From positions 1,054,001 to 1,118,000 of the forward strand of contig OX596001.1 in the NCBI GenBank assembly GCA_951394045.1: a DNA stretch of 64,000 nucleotides, read 5' to 3'. This DNA comes from Nitzschia sp. DOCU1. Lineage: Eukaryota; Bacillariophyta; Bacillariophyceae; Bacillariales; Bacillariaceae. Under the pieces are notes generated by a model. It made no database searches and was not told the DNA's origin. It was given only the letters and a program-made list of their open reading frames with translations. Positions within the stretch are counted from its first letter, which is position 1; the number at the start of each line of letters is the position of its first letter. Shown here one piece after another: positions 32,001 to 41,737 of this stretch. A program made the translations under genes and the position numbers.

Positions 32001-33111
32001 GTTGCATCCGAACGGCGAAAAATATTATGAGTATTTGCTTGTGTATACTGACGACTTGCTGTGTGTCTCTCACGATCCAAAGTCAATCCTGAACGATCTT
32101 AATGATCGGTTCCTATTGAAACCAGAGTCAGTGGGAGAGCCAACATCCTATCTAGGAGCCTCAATCTCCAAATATTGGATTGACGGTGATGCTAATTTTA
32201 AATGGGCTATTGGTTCAGAGGAGTACGTGAAAGAAGCAATCCGCGTGATCCAATTACGGATCGATGGGACCCTGAAGAATAAGGTCAGCTCTGTACTACC
32301 GAATGGCTACAGACCAGAGCTGGATTCGTCGCCACTACTGAATGACGACGGTGTATCATTTTACATGCAATGTATTGGAATTTTGCGTTGGATTGTTGAG
32401 TTGGGGAGAATTGACATCTGCGGAGAGGTTTCGATGCTGTCAGCGTATAATGCGTGCCCGAGGAAAGGGCATCTGGATGCGGTGCTACACATTTTTGCAT
32501 ATTTGAAGTCTCATGATCGATCAAAACTTGTTATGGATGACGCCTACATGGAGTGGGAAGAGTTACCCAAATGCGATTGGTCGGAATTCTATCCGTGGGC
32601 TAAAGATGAATGGCCGCCGGACACACCAAAACCATTAGGAAAACCAGTGGTAATTACTATGTTCGTTGATGCTTCGCATGCTGCTAACCTTGTTACTCGA
32701 CAGTCGCGCACAGGTGTGTTGATTTTCTTGAACAGAGCGCCAATTGTTTGGTACTCAAAGAAACAGAACAGTGTTGAAACAAGTTCGTTTGGCTCCGAGT
32801 TCATGGCTTTAAAAACCGGAGTTGAGTTGTTGGAAGCGTTGCGCTACAAGCTGAGAATGATGGGCATCCCTATTGAGGGCTATGCCAATGTTAGAGTTGA
32901 CAACATGTCCGTCGTGAAGAATACAAGCGTCCCCGAATCGATGCTGAAAAAGAAGTCGAATTCCATTGCGTATCACTACGTTCGTTCAAAGGCTGCGGCC
33001 GATATCATTCGTATTGGGTACGAGTCTACACAATCGAACCTGGCTGATATGCTGACCAAGATTCAAACTGGACCGGAGAGAAAGAGATTATGTTCGAAGG
33101 TTATGTTTTAG
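29029..33111 (+). CDS. Pol polyprotein of element 2
   Basis: An open frame of about 1360 codons directly following the gag UGA with no start of its own needed. Protease region: E-L-D-S-H-A-D-T-C near residue 25. The integrase N-terminus has no HHCC finger but has W-R-I-S-I-E-A-A-Q-R-T-L-N-K-T-T-Q-R, a possible helix-turn-helix. The integrase core has acidic residues in Y-T-D-T, I-P-D-S and R-A-E-D-T. A Tudor-like stretch (Y-E-V-E-F-D-D-G-H-V) follows near 31005. Reverse transcriptase has A-D-I-A-G-A-Y and Y-T-D-D-L-L, and RNase H has F-V-D-A-S-H. All catalytic blocks are present, so the element may be active. Confidence 0.9.
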   Translation, partial: LGRRAASLHRIASSSSGAVVQVWRCELDSHADTCAFSESGCYVLYVYQYDIEVNGFHASMGPISKVRECLVAVAYDCPLTYQTFILLFDHVLVVPGMGCHLLCPDQLRENQLIVNDVPLLRIPSAQRKSTDHCIIEGTADLRIPLQYDKPFSFFPCRKPSREEATDPVNNIHVRMTSELEWKPSDPHCNNAEEHLRQTVGGNNFHNLDSVVAKRLVSAFNVASMIQNQALSAFLGNKVSATLSGVKTTAKTTLVKADALARRWRISIEAAQRTLNKTTQRAVRDWSKVSGDRLFRPSHYQLRYPRLKCAMYTDTKFGPCTSLEGTTCLQVYATTFQWCRAFPLRQEKDAHTSLDKLFRAFGFPEAIIPDSATTLTQGEFLRRCQKAQVPIYPVEPYMHNQARAEDTIREVTRLYERTMTSRNVPAVLWDRCFMTCCEQRSHTVLNHPEQEGECATTIITGNTADISHLVDFAFYDWCWSRSPAESTQPKKQLTRWLGPSFEVGDELCFAVLTSKGTILHRTSVIPLWPEEHRSEDIKQTKKEFTEKLKVSLGNRIKGISVEPEEDDDRFIRVEATVPEYERYDDDEEERERKFHQWEPPPVDEEEDQLAFDKYVSSKVRMASGDGNSFFTGIVKGRKRGPDGRFIGFYHDNPILDTSIYEVEFDDGHVEAYNANQIAEAIYATVDDEGYTVMHLKEFVDHKRDGSALSKDDAWIERHGQRIPKRTTKGWKVCAEMVDGSTEWLSLKDAKEGYPVQLAEYAVANKLVEEPVFVWWVPYTLRKRDRILKAVKRRAIRRKNEKFGIEVPGPMDVARARAIDAETGTDLWEKAMAKEVKTVLPALKVLEDSEQPPVGSQQIDLMIIFDVKMDLTRKARICARGDQTEAPSSITYASVVTRESIRIAFLIAALNGLNILSADIAGAYLHAPCAEKVHTILGPEFGSLQGRTAVIIKALYGLSSAGFSWRSHCAKVLREELQFIPCRADMDVWRREALHPNGEKYYEYLLVYTDDLLCVSHDPKSILNDLNDRFLLKPESVGEPTSYLGASISKYWIDGDANFKWAIGSEEYVKEAIRVIQLRIDGTLKNKVSSVLPNGYRPELDSSPLLNDDGVSFYMQCIGILRWIVELGRIDICGEVSMLSAYNACPRKGHLDAVLHIFAYLKSHDRSKLVMDDAYMEWEELPKCDWSEFYPWAKDEWPPDTPKPLGKPVVITMFVDASHAANLVTRQSRTGVLIFLNRAPIVWYSKKQNSVETSSFGSEFMALKTGVELLEALRYKLRMMGIPIEGYANVRVDNMSVVKNTSVPESMLKKKSNSIAYHYVRSKAAADIIRIGYESTQSNLADMLTKIQTGPERKRLCSKVMF

Positions 33112-33266
33112 GTTGATGTCGAAGATGCGTTTGGCTCCGCAGGGTGGCAGTGACCTTTTGCGAGGGATCTGTTGGAGTTAGACGTCCATCCAAAGAGGTG
33201 GTAACCCTTAGGCAAGAGAGGACAATGCCATCGGATCATATAGTATCCGAGTAGCATTGAGGGGAC

Positions 33267-33429
33267 CGTTAATTCCCCGTGATAGTCGCCAAGATTAGGG
33301 ACTCAGGCGGGACTGGAAATGCCCGCGATATAGTAAGGTCACAATTTTGTTTCGTCCAATTGTTGAATCACCATCCATCGTATCGTGTGTTTGTGCTTGA
33401 ATCGTCCGCCACTCCTTGCTAGATTTAAT
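33267..33429 (+). repeat. Right LTR of element 2
   Basis: 163 bp, lacking two bases of the left copy within the TATA-like motif (GATATAGTAAG). It is preceded by a purine-rich TTGAGGGGAC tract that could prime plus-strand synthesis and followed by the GTACG duplication. Confidence 0.9.
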
Positions 33430-33597
33430 GTACGTGCGATGCCGCGCAAAGGTTCCTCACTTCTCACTTTTGTGTCGGTATCCACAACTTGTATCGTATC
33501 ATTCAATGCCATATTGCCGCTCAGTAGCTAGCTTTCCACAACAGCGAAAGTCATTATCGGTGGCGGACTGTTTCACAGACTGACTACAACAGTAAAA

Positions 33598-35223
33598 ATG
33601 GCGTTCAAAGTGGGTATCGCGGGTCTTCGTTCATCGCCCACTGCTGCTGCCAGTCCTAAAGACCGTCGCCATCAGTCACAACGACTGCGGTCGTCTTTGG
33701 CATGTTCCTGGTGGAAACACAAATGGACGACTAATTTGTTGGGGTTTGTGGTCATTTATTCGTTATTGTTTCTGGATTTATCGGCCTGGGACATTGAAAA
33801 TGAGACATCCAATTGGTGGTCCTTCTCGGAGACTGACTGGTCCCTTCCTGCGCTGAGTTCCATGATGATGATTTCCACTCCAAATACTATCTCGAGATAT
33901 GAACTGGATTCGGCACAATCTCAAACAGTCGTGGCGTCGATTCTAGAACGACTCTCGAGTTCCTCCATGGCATCCATGGCGTCCAACGAGCAACGACTAC
34001 GTCAAATGATCAACACTTTAGAGCAGGCGTCATGGAAGTTTTACATGTACAATGAGACACGAATGACACTATTACAACAACAACAAAATGGCACCATGAT
34101 AGTATTGCCTCGCATTTGGAATCGATATCATGATGAAATTGAATATGATACTCAAGTTTTGCAAGCTTTTGCGGATGCGACTCATTTACGGACCCACGAT
34201 CCTACACGAGCCGATATCTATGTCATTCCTATACCCATCGGTCAATGTATTTCGCATGCCAACTTGGATGAAAGTGATGCCCTACAAGCCTTATTGGATC
34301 ATCCCGTATACAAGAGCGTTCAAGGCAATCGTCATTTACTCATATCGACAGCCTTTGTGACCTTTCGAAGTGATACCAAAAGTGTCGTGGGCCGTCTGGC
34401 GGGATTTTATCCCTACTTGAAACATGTCACGGTTGCATCCTCGCAAGATGCTGCCATGAATCAACATGCTTGTTTGGCGTTTGCGTCGCAATTTTTGGAT
34501 CGATATGAATATTTCAGAGGCGATAATTGTATGCGATTGGCATCGTCACCCGTCCAACGGTATGCTTCCATTGGATTGGCCGATATCGATAATGTTCCCC
34601 TCCTACAACCAAGTCTGGAACGATTTCAACAAGAATCACGGCACGTGTTATTTTATCGAACTCGTACCGAAGAATCCTTTTTCAATTCCACGCTTTACAG
34701 AAAACTTCCTTTGCAATTTGCAGGATACTTTCCAACCAGTATTTTGGGGTATGACACCAAAACTTCCAAACAATGGCTCAAAGAATTTACGCATTCCCAA
34801 TTTTGTTTGGTCATTCGAGGGGATAGTCCCAATTCACATGCCCTAATGAGAAGTATACGAGTCGGATGCATTCCTGTCATTATCAGTGATACGTATGCGA
34901 TTTACAATCCGCCCTTGCCGTCATTGCTGGAATTGGATGATTTTGCCTTTTTGATACCCGAACAAGCCTTTCTGGCAAATCCTCTTCGAGAATTACAAGC
35001 CTTGACACTCCTTGCATCGTCTAGTAATTATACGGCTTTGATTCAATCCAAACTTCAAGGACTGCAAATCGCACAACGACTCTTGTTTCCAGATCATCCC
35101 CAAAGTTTACTGGTGGAGGCTTTGATTCATCAAGTCTTGGCTACCAACAAGGTGGACTATTTACAACAACGCCATCAACAAGTCAATTCCTTGTTATTGC
35201 GAAATCATATTCCAATCGACTAA
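33598..35223 (+). CDS. Exostosin-family (GT47-like) glycosyltransferase
   Basis: A 541-residue single-exon protein with a basic N-terminus and a membrane helix at about 46-62. It has the exostosin order: F-Y-M-Y-N-E near 150, A-D-I-Y-V-I-P near 205, and the C-terminal donor-site block F-C-L-V-I-R-G-D-S with S-H-A-L-M-R and V-G-C-I-P-V-I-I-S-D at about 401-432. GT47 enzymes add xylose, arabinose, galactose or glucuronate to polysaccharides in the Golgi. The exact sugar cannot be read from the sequence. Confidence 0.88.
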   Translation: MAFKVGIAGLRSSPTAAASPKDRRHQSQRLRSSLACSWWKHKWTTNLLGFVVIYSLLFLDLSAWDIENETSNWWSFSETDWSLPALSSMMMISTPNTISRYELDSAQSQTVVASILERLSSSSMASMASNEQRLRQMINTLEQASWKFYMYNETRMTLLQQQQNGTMIVLPRIWNRYHDEIEYDTQVLQAFADATHLRTHDPTRADIYVIPIPIGQCISHANLDESDALQALLDHPVYKSVQGNRHLLISTAFVTFRSDTKSVVGRLAGFYPYLKHVTVASSQDAAMNQHACLAFASQFLDRYEYFRGDNCMRLASSPVQRYASIGLADIDNVPLLQPSLERFQQESRHVLFYRTRTEESFFNSTLYRKLPLQFAGYFPTSILGYDTKTSKQWLKEFTHSQFCLVIRGDSPNSHALMRSIRVGCIPVIISDTYAIYNPPLPSLLELDDFAFLIPEQAFLANPLRELQALTLLASSSNYTALIQSKLQGLQIAQRLLFPDHPQSLLVEALIHQVLATNKVDYLQQRHQQVNSLLLRNHIPID

Positions 35224-35923
35224 GAATATCGTCCAAGAGAAGAAAAAGGTTGTGGGCTTTCTTGCTGATAGCGGGTGGTAGTATGTAAGAAGGGTTCTAC
35301 TCCTGCTGCGTCCTATATGTGGGCGCACGACTACTACTTGCAATATGTATCATATTCTTTGATCCCAGACGATCTAAGGGGGGGGGGGATCTTGCACTTC
35401 ATGCTTGGGAGACTGATATGACGGTCCAATACTAGGACCAAGAATGGATGGTCTGAATGGCTGCTTCCGATCAACTGAATCGATTCTCCGACTGCCAGCA
35501 TGGTCAAGTTTTGGGAATCGAAGTGGCTTCGTTCTGTTTTTGGAGGCTGCGAAGTTTTCCCTGCTTTTGTTTCCGGCCGATGGACTTCCCATTATGACTT
35601 GACCCTGGGACGCGTGCAAACACTATAAGGGAAAAGTTCGTCTAGGTATGCAATTTCAGGATAGACAGTTTTATCCTAAACGACTTGAATGAAGCACTGC
35701 TGAGCAATTGCGGTGTTCGGCCGAGGAGACTGCGAGACGCAGCAGCAATAGTGATATAACTCTTACTAAGGGTAAAGCGCATGAAAGAAACATCCAAGGA
35801 GAGCAGAGAAATTTGAATTGGAGTTGATTGTAGAGATACGAGCAGTACCATTGTCAATTGACAATTGCGGTCAATCAGGACGAGATACACAGGCGACTAT
35901 ATTTTGTGTTATAGTAAACCGGC
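35224..35923. other. Intergenic, no gene seen
   Basis: 700 bp between the convergent exostosin and jelly-roll genes. A run of about nine G lies near 35380. No coding pattern recognised. Confidence 0.4.
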
Positions 35924-38313
35924 CTAAATAGTAATGCCACCAGTATTACCTTGCAACCGAATATTGTCCACATAGACTTCATCGGCCTGAGCATTGGAAC
36001 TAGTACGAAACCTCAGACGGACTTGATTTCCAAAAGTGGATCGAGCAAAGAAGCTAGCGTGCAAGACGACCACCTCGGAATAGCAAGTGTTTAAATTGAA
36101 AATGCCTTGAGTGTCCAAGGCCCAATCCGCCACAATAAAGTATGTTGCACCGCCATCCAAGGACAATTCCAAAAAGAGAGCATCCATATGATCAAAGCCA
36201 TTCATGATCCAATCAAACTTGACTTGGAGCCATGGATAGGCTGACAAGTCTTGATTGGCGGCATGACTAATGGACGAGTCGGGACCATTATGCCAATAAA
36301 TCAACATGGACCACTTGTTGGTAGTGGATACAGGGCACCCATATCCCAAATTGGGATTGGCATTCGGTCCATTGATATAATTGCTGAGATTATCTCCTGA
36401 TTCAAAGTCATCAAAAGTAATCGTGGCCCATCCAGCATCGTTCGAAGCAGGCGGCGTCACACCTCCCAATCGTGGATCGGGAGAAGCAGGTGGAAACACC
36501 AAATCCCAAACATACAGTGGCACAGTGCAAGAGCTTCCTCCTTGGCATTCACTAATTTCGGCATACGACTTGCCATCGGGTAAAAACGCGACAGCTTCAA
36601 ATTTCTTTTCGTTTGGCAAACCTTGAGACGTGGGTGCCACAAACGAACAACTGGCCGCCGTGGTAGTCGTGGCGACAGTATTCAAAGCATCCACCACGCT
36701 TTCTCCCGTTTCTCGTGGATAAAAGTAAACTCTTGGAGGAGAACCGCCGGCACTCAATGCCATTAATCGACCATCACGAGTCATATCGGCACCTTGAAAA
36801 GACCGAAACGCTGTGTTTTCACAACTTGTAATGGTGCCTTGTTTGGGTGGTTTGGTCATGACGGCTGGCATGGGATAGACATTGGCACCCGAAGGTTGAT
36901 ATTGAGATGGAGAAATGTTTCCTACAGCCAGCGTTTTGTGATATGTGGCAGGAATCTTGCCGACATTGCCCAAGGTACAACCTCCTTTGGTAACAACATA
37001 GATATCACCTTTGCCAGCCCCACTTGAATTGTCTCCCGTCCAATCGACAAACATGGCTTCGGCTGTCACGATAATAGAATGAGAAGAGTATGGTGAAAAA
37101 GAGTACATAAAGAGTCGCAGTCCACCCTGGATTCCTTGAACAACGTACCATCATATTGTAGGCCAGCATTGAAACCCGCGCCGGTATAACTATACAATAT
37201 CGTAGTGACGGGCACATTGCTCAAGCTCGTGGGCCCATTGGTGCCAAACAAGGGTTCTTGGAATTTGAGAATGCGAAGTGTGGATCGTACCACATAACCG
37301 CCTCCACGATCATTATTGCCAAAATCTCCAATATAAATACACGTCTTGGCCGTGGAAGAATCATCGCAGGGTCCTAGCGCAATATCTTCCCAGTCGGAAT
37401 TTGCAAAGTAGGTCGCCAAAGAGTAGGTAGCAACCGTGGTGCCCGTTCCTAGCACAACTTGTCCTGTGGCAGTCTTTTGAAACTTGACTACCTTGAGTGA
37501 AAATTGATTCTTGTCGGATGCCATGTAGGCATACAAATTGCCTTGCGAATCGGTTTGACTCGAAAAGGCCAGGTAGGAAATTTCACTCAAATCGTCTTCC
37601 ACCCCCGTCGTAGTAGAGGCCGGCGTATAGGGCAAGACAGAATATTTCTGAGGAGGAAAACGACGATCCAGAGGACAAATATCCTGCTCGGACTTGAATC
37701 CCATCAACTTGCCTTCCAAGGTAATTTGATCCACATAGATTTTTGTCGTCGAATCTTTGCCTTTGGAGCGAAATCGTAGTCTCAGACTTGTCATGCTAGA
37801 CGCCGCAATGGCCTTTTCGGAAAACAAAATGCTTTTAGTCAGAGCGACATTGTTTTGAAAGCTCGCGATAGTTTCCAAAACTTTGTACGTCGAGCCATTG
37901 TCCGTGCTGTATTCAATCAAAAACTGGTGTCCCAAGGCGGCATTCATATTGAGTGTATAATACGAAAAACTCACGCGCAAATCGTCATACAACGTCTTGA
38001 CATTCCACGAGGCCTTGTGAAAAAAGGACGAATCGGGTGGGGATTTCTTGTCTCGAATCATGGCCGAATAGACCGACGTAAAACCTGCCGTATTAAAATA
38101 CGACTTTGCTTCGAGCTTGGCATTGCTACCACCCGATTTGTAATTGCCCCATGAATTGCCTTCAAAGGAATCAAAGGTAATCACTTGCCAGGCTCCAGCA
38201 GTACCTGGAGCTAACTGGCGTGGTTCTTGTCGTTGTTGAGCATTGGTGGTAGAGCTTTCGAGCAACAATAGAACGACAGTCGTCCACCAACAAACAGAAA
38301 AGAAGGGTCGCAT
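35924..38313 (-). CDS. Secreted jelly-roll / propeller / jelly-roll protein A
   Basis: Exons 37149-38313 and 35924-37062 around an 86-nt intron (37063-37148, phase 1) give 767 residues with a signal peptide (about 1-25, ending T-N-A-Q). The N-terminal domain (about 40-195) starts W-Q-V-I-T-F-D-S-F-E and ends I-Y-V-D-Q-I, a MAM-like jelly-roll pattern. The C-terminal domain repeats it (W-A-T-I-T-F-D-D-F-E ... V-Y-V-D-N-I). The middle is propeller-like, with W-E-D-I-A-L-G-P-C, I-Y-I-G-D-F-G-N-N-D and D-M-T-R-D-G-R, as in phytase-like or SdiA-regulated propellers. No membrane helix is seen, so it should be extracellular and perhaps glycan-binding. It is head-to-head with paralogue B. Confidence 0.75.
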
Positions 38314-38916
38314 GATGATCGAGCAGTGTTTGTGAGTGTCTCACTTCGATCGGCAACCGAGGCCAGCCGCAGCAAGAGCAAGTTGTGTTTATGTGGTAGA
38401 GTGCAGTCGTTTTGCTGCGTTGTAGGGTGGGAATCCACAGAAGGCATTGAGGCACATGGTCATGTGGTTGGATGCAGATCCAATGGTTGGGTGTGTGTGG
38501 ATTTGTTGCGTGCATATTGCTGCCGCTCTCCTATTCATCACAATGCGTAATAAATATCACGCAGAGAGAACCATAGGGCAAGACATTCCACGACTCCCTT
38601 CCAATTAATGACGAATCCCCAAAGGTATGCCTAATTGTATGTGTATCACTACCACATTGGAAGCACGAAGCACGTGCCGGACCTTACCGGTATTGGAGCG
38701 GAGGCTTGGCGCGCGAGGCTCTAATGGGCCGTGGAAGTCCATGTGCTTGCTATCGCAGTACGACATTTCACATTTCCAAAAGCACGTTCTACATTGGTTG
38801 TTTGCTCTGGCAATCATCCAAATCTTTGGTGCTAGCTAGAGTAGCTACTGCAGCAGCAGTGTCTCGAAAGATTCCAACACACCACCACAACACTTTATTC
38901 CTAACCATTGATCAGG
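38314..38916. promoter_or_regulatory. Divergent region between jelly-roll paralogues
   Basis: 603 bp between the two divergent starts. No coding pattern is seen. The two halves do not look like inverse copies, so the promoters have diverged more than the genes. Confidence 0.4.
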
Positions 38917-41420
38917 ATGATGTTGCTTCTTCGAGGACGACCTTTTCGTTTGATGACGCCGCTAGCCTTGTTGTTCTTCTTGCTGGCGGGACGCTGCTGT
39001 GGCAGCAGCGTTAGCGAAGAACCACAACAAGAACAACGCAGGTTGAATCCTTTGCCTTTGTCCACCACCTGGGAAACAATCACGTTGGATACCTTTGAAG
39101 ATTCCACCTGGGGAAACTATCAAAGTGGTGGAGGACAAGCTCGATTGGAAGCCAAAGGCTCCTTGTTTGCGGCTTACTTTGTGTCTAGCATTTCGGCTGT
39201 GGTTCGCGATGACAAGGCACCACCCGATTCGTCCTTTTTTCATTCTCAATTTCACGACATTTCGGCTTATCAAGATCTACAAGTCGACTTTTGGTATTAT
39301 TCTCAAGATATGAAAACGGGAATGCAATTTCTTGTGGAATATTCGACCAATGGCAGCAATACTTGGCAAACGTTGGAGGTCATGAGTCAATTTCAAAATC
39401 AAGTCCCCGTCCAAAAGACTATTGTGTTTTCCACTCGAGGGATTGATGCGGCCTCGATCAACTCGATCAAATTGCGATTTCGAAACAAGGGCAAGGATCG
39501 ACGAACCAAAGTCTATGTCGATCAAATCCACTTTCGAGGTTTAGTACTGCTGGTCGAGGAGGACACACAAGAGTACTTGACGGCTCAAGATATTTGTCCC
39601 CTCGATAGACGCTTTCCTCCTCAAAAATATTCTGTCTTGCCCTATACGCCAGCTTCTACGACGACTGGTGTCGAAGACGACCTGAGTGAAGTGTCCTATT
39701 TGGCCTTTTCCAGTCAAACCGACTCGCAAGGCCACTTGTATGCCTACATGGCATCCGACAAGAATCAATTTTCTTTGAAGGTTGTAAAGTTTCAAACCAC
39801 CTCGCAAGGACAAGTCGTGGTAGGAACCGCCACAACGGTTGCAACGTATGCTTTAGCGACCTACTTTGCAAATTCCGACTGGGAAGATATTGCCTTGGGA
39901 CCTTGCGATGATTCCTTGACGGCCAAGACGTGTATTTATATTGGTGACTTTGGCAACAATGATCGGGGAGGTGGTTATGTGGTGCGATCGACGTTGCGAA
40001 TTCTCAAAATGGAAGAACCCTTGATTGGCACGAGTGGGCCTACAAACTTGAGCAATGTGCCCGTCACTACGATATTGTATAGTTATTCCGGCTCGGGATT
40101 TCGTACCGACTTGTACTATGATGGTGCGTTTGGATTCTTGGTTGTTGTTTTGGTGACCAGTAAACGATATGGTCCAACACAAGAAGCTCTAACCCGTCTC
40201 CTCCATGTTCTTCTTCCTCTTCCTTTTCTCCTTGTTTTCTTGCCGCTCTATGGAAACCTCTCCTTCCATCACTCTTATCAGCCGAAGCTCTCTTTGTCGA
40301 TTGGACAGGCGACGCCACCACTGGAGCTGGAAAAGGCGACATTTACATTGTGACCAAGGGAGCCTGTACGCTGGGTAATGTCGGCAAGATTCCTGCGGCA
40401 TATCACAAAACTCTAGCGGTAGGAAATATTTCTCCCTCGGAATATCAACCCGCCGGCGCGTTTGTGTATCCCATGGATGCGCTCATGACCAAACCTCCCA
40501 AACAAGGCACTATCACGAGTTGTGATCAATCCGCCTTTCGTTCCTTTCAAGGCGCCGACATGACGCGAGACGGTCGCTTGATTGCACTAAGTGCGGGTGG
40601 TTCTCCTCCAAGAGTTTACTTTTATCCACGAGAAACCGGCGAAAGTGTAGTGGATGCTTTGAACAATGTTGCCACAACTACCACGGCGGCAAGTTGTTCG
40701 TTTGTCGGATCAACTTCTCAAGGGTTGCCAAACGAAAAGAAATTTGAAGCCGTGGCGTTTTTACCCGATGGCAAATCCTATGCCGAGATTAGCGAATGTC
40801 AAGGAGGAAGCTCTTGCACTGTCCCACTCTATATTTGGGATTTGGTGTTTCCACCTGCTTCTCCCGATCCTCGTTTGGGAGGCGTGACGCCGCCCGCTTC
40901 GAATGATGCTGGATGGGCCACGGTTACCTTTGACGATTTTGAATCAGGAGATAATCTCGGCAATTATATCAATGGAGTGAATGCCAATCCCTATCTTGGG
41001 TATGGATGCCCTGCATCCACCACCAACAAGTGGTCCATGTTGATTTATTGGCATAATGGTCCGGACTCGTCCATTAGTCACGCCGCCAATCAAGACGTGT
41101 CAGCCTATCCATGGCTGCAAGTCAAGTTTGATTGGATCATGAATGGCTTTGATCATATGGATGCTCTCTTTTTGGAACTGTCCTTGGATGGCGGTGCGAC
41201 GTACTTTATTGTGGCCGATTGGGCCTTGGACACTCAAGGCATTTTCAATTTAAACACTTGCTATTCCGAGGTGGTCGTCTTGCATGCAAGCGTCTTTGGT
41301 AGAGCGACTTTTGGAAATCAAGTCCGTCTGAGGTTTCGTACCAGTGCCAACGCCCAAGGCGACAAAGTCTATGTGGACAATATTTGGTTGCAAGGCCACA
41401 ATGGCATCATTTCCGTGTAG
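38917..41420 (+). CDS. Secreted jelly-roll / propeller / jelly-roll protein B
   Basis: Exons 38917-40123 and 40282-41420 around a 158-nt intron at the same phase-1 site as in protein A give 781 residues. The start is the ATG at 38917; an upstream TTG in frame was not used. The signal peptide runs to about residue 28 (L-F-F-L-L-A-G). The domain plan is the same as A. The propeller and C-terminal jelly roll are near-identical to A, while the N-terminal jelly roll is clearly diverged. The second exons are the same length (1139 nt), but the introns differ. Confidence 0.75.
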
Positions 41421-41737
41421 TAAGAGTGCTGCTTATTAATATATTACGCCGCGATGTGAATGCCTTTCTGCGTCCATGATCATCGTTTTCTTGGGTGTAG
41501 TCGTTTCATATCTTCGACCGAAGTGTCGTTTTAGTCATTCATGTCCGTCTGTGTCCGACCTTTGTAGTCGAATTCGCTATTCTATCCTTCTCCAACAGAA
41601 TCGGAAAGAAGCATCACGACAATGACCAAACACAACGTTTCGAATCATTACAGCGGGGCTTTTGAGAAGAGGGACGACATTACCCTCTGTCTCTCTTTGT
41701 CTTAACACGGCTGGCAAGAACAACTACAACGGCGCTT
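41421..41737. other. Intergenic, no gene seen
   Basis: 317 bp that should hold the terminator of protein B and the promoter of the next gene. No distinct element recognised. Confidence 0.35.

Larger units (their letters stand above)
26883..33429 (+). mobile_element. Ty1/copia LTR retrotransposon, element 2
   Basis: A 6.5-kb element with short LTRs (165 and 163 bp), a GTACG target duplication and uninterrupted Gag and Pol. The reverse transcriptase and RNase H are Ty1/copia-like, with the integrase upstream of the reverse transcriptase. The LTRs differ only by a 2-nt indel, so the insertion is young and both frames look functional. The LTR ends are CG...AT rather than TG...CA. It lies in the intergenic space between the GT31-like and exostosin genes and breaks neither. 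Confidence 0.92.
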
